A stretch of 8,483 nt of DNA from an uncultured Verrucomicrobiota bacterium (lineage in GTDB: Bacteria; Verrucomicrobiota; Kiritimatiellia; RFP12; UBA1067), in contig CAMOIK010000087.1 of NCBI GenBank assembly GCA_946615875.1, positions 1 through 8,483 on the forward strand. The letters run 5' to 3'. A program made the position numbers and the translations under genes. Shown in pieces: positions 8,392 to 8,483 of the stretch. Every line of letters starts with the position of its first letter. The first letter of the stretch is position 1. The notes beneath the pieces were generated by a model. That model was not told the origin of the DNA and did no database searches. It worked only from the letters and a program-made list of their open reading frames with translations.

Positions 8392-8421
8392 ATTTTACCA
8401 TATCGCCGCTTCGCCTGTCAA
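8392..8421 (-). promoter_or_regulatory. MATE gene promoter: TTGACA - 18 bp - TAAAAT with extended -10
   Basis: On the minus strand a perfect -35 TTGACA (8421-8416) is followed after 18 bp by TAAAAT (8397-8392), with TGG just before the -10. The core TATGGTAAAAT is a one-base variant of TATGGTATAAT at the other three promoters. The -10 ends 8 nt before the ATG at 8383, the same spacing as at the phytase-like gene. The remaining sequence up to 8483 holds no recognisable gene. Confidence 0.85.
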
Positions 8422-8483
8422 GCGCCGCCGAGCCGCCAATCCTTACGCCTGCCGCCGCTCTATATATTGACTCGCTTCTCTCT

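Noticed and set aside
8384..8401. Upstream in-frame ATG for the MATE gene
   Set aside because: This ATG is part of the TATGGTAAAAT extended -10 element and would lie upstream of the transcription start.
8461..8483. TATATA/TTGACT at the right edge as a plus-strand promoter for a gene beyond the window
   Set aside because: Only a possible -35 (TTGACT, 8467-8472) is inside the window; any matching -10 would lie outside, so it cannot be supported.

Overview
The window is GC-rich bacterial chromosomal DNA that is almost fully coding: seven protein genes, no RNA genes and no insertion sequences. Three things hint at the PVC group (Verrucomicrobiota, perhaps Kiritimatiellae or Lentisphaeria): an exported SUMF1/FGE-like protein, a phytase-like secreted protein, and a recurring AT-rich extended -10 promoter in a GC-rich background. 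That assignment is an inference. Gene families alone do not prove it, and no 16S gene is present.

Left part (1-2853, all minus strand). A secreted phytase-like/esterase-like protein (2853-1834) has its own promoter. It is followed by the housekeeping pair rpsO-pnp (1643-1383, then 1270 to beyond the window edge). rpsO has an identical extended -10 promoter and a leader of about 140 nt that can fold into several hairpins, which suits autoregulation by S15. The rpsO-pnp gap holds five degenerate heptamer repeats. pnp is cut by the window edge inside its second RNase PH domain.

Right part (2978-7041, plus strand). A probable three-gene operon encodes an exported SUMF1/FGE-like protein lacking one of the two catalytic cysteines, a small zinc-finger protein, and a SNF2-family helicase with an N-terminal SNF2-associated domain. 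The two intercistronic gaps share an exact 13-bp motif. A convergent MATE-family efflux transporter (8383-7034, minus) overlaps the helicase 3' end by 8 bp.

Regulation and composition. A 15-bp promoter element, AAAATATGGTATAAT, occurs three times. Two copies form a perfect inverted repeat at 2862-2912, between the divergent phytase-like and SUMF1-like genes. The MATE gene has a related element with a consensus TTGACA -35. Two genes (phytase-like and MATE) start exactly 8 nt after their -10 box, so their mRNAs are predicted to be leaderless or nearly so. Isoleucine codon use changes at the divergent promoter: AUA is 1 of 45 Ile codons in the three left genes but 28 of 71 in the four right genes. 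I see no CRISPR array, phage gene, toxin-antitoxin pair or recognised defence system. The most novel material is the promoter architecture, the leaderless starts, the rpsO leader and the zinc-finger/helicase pair.
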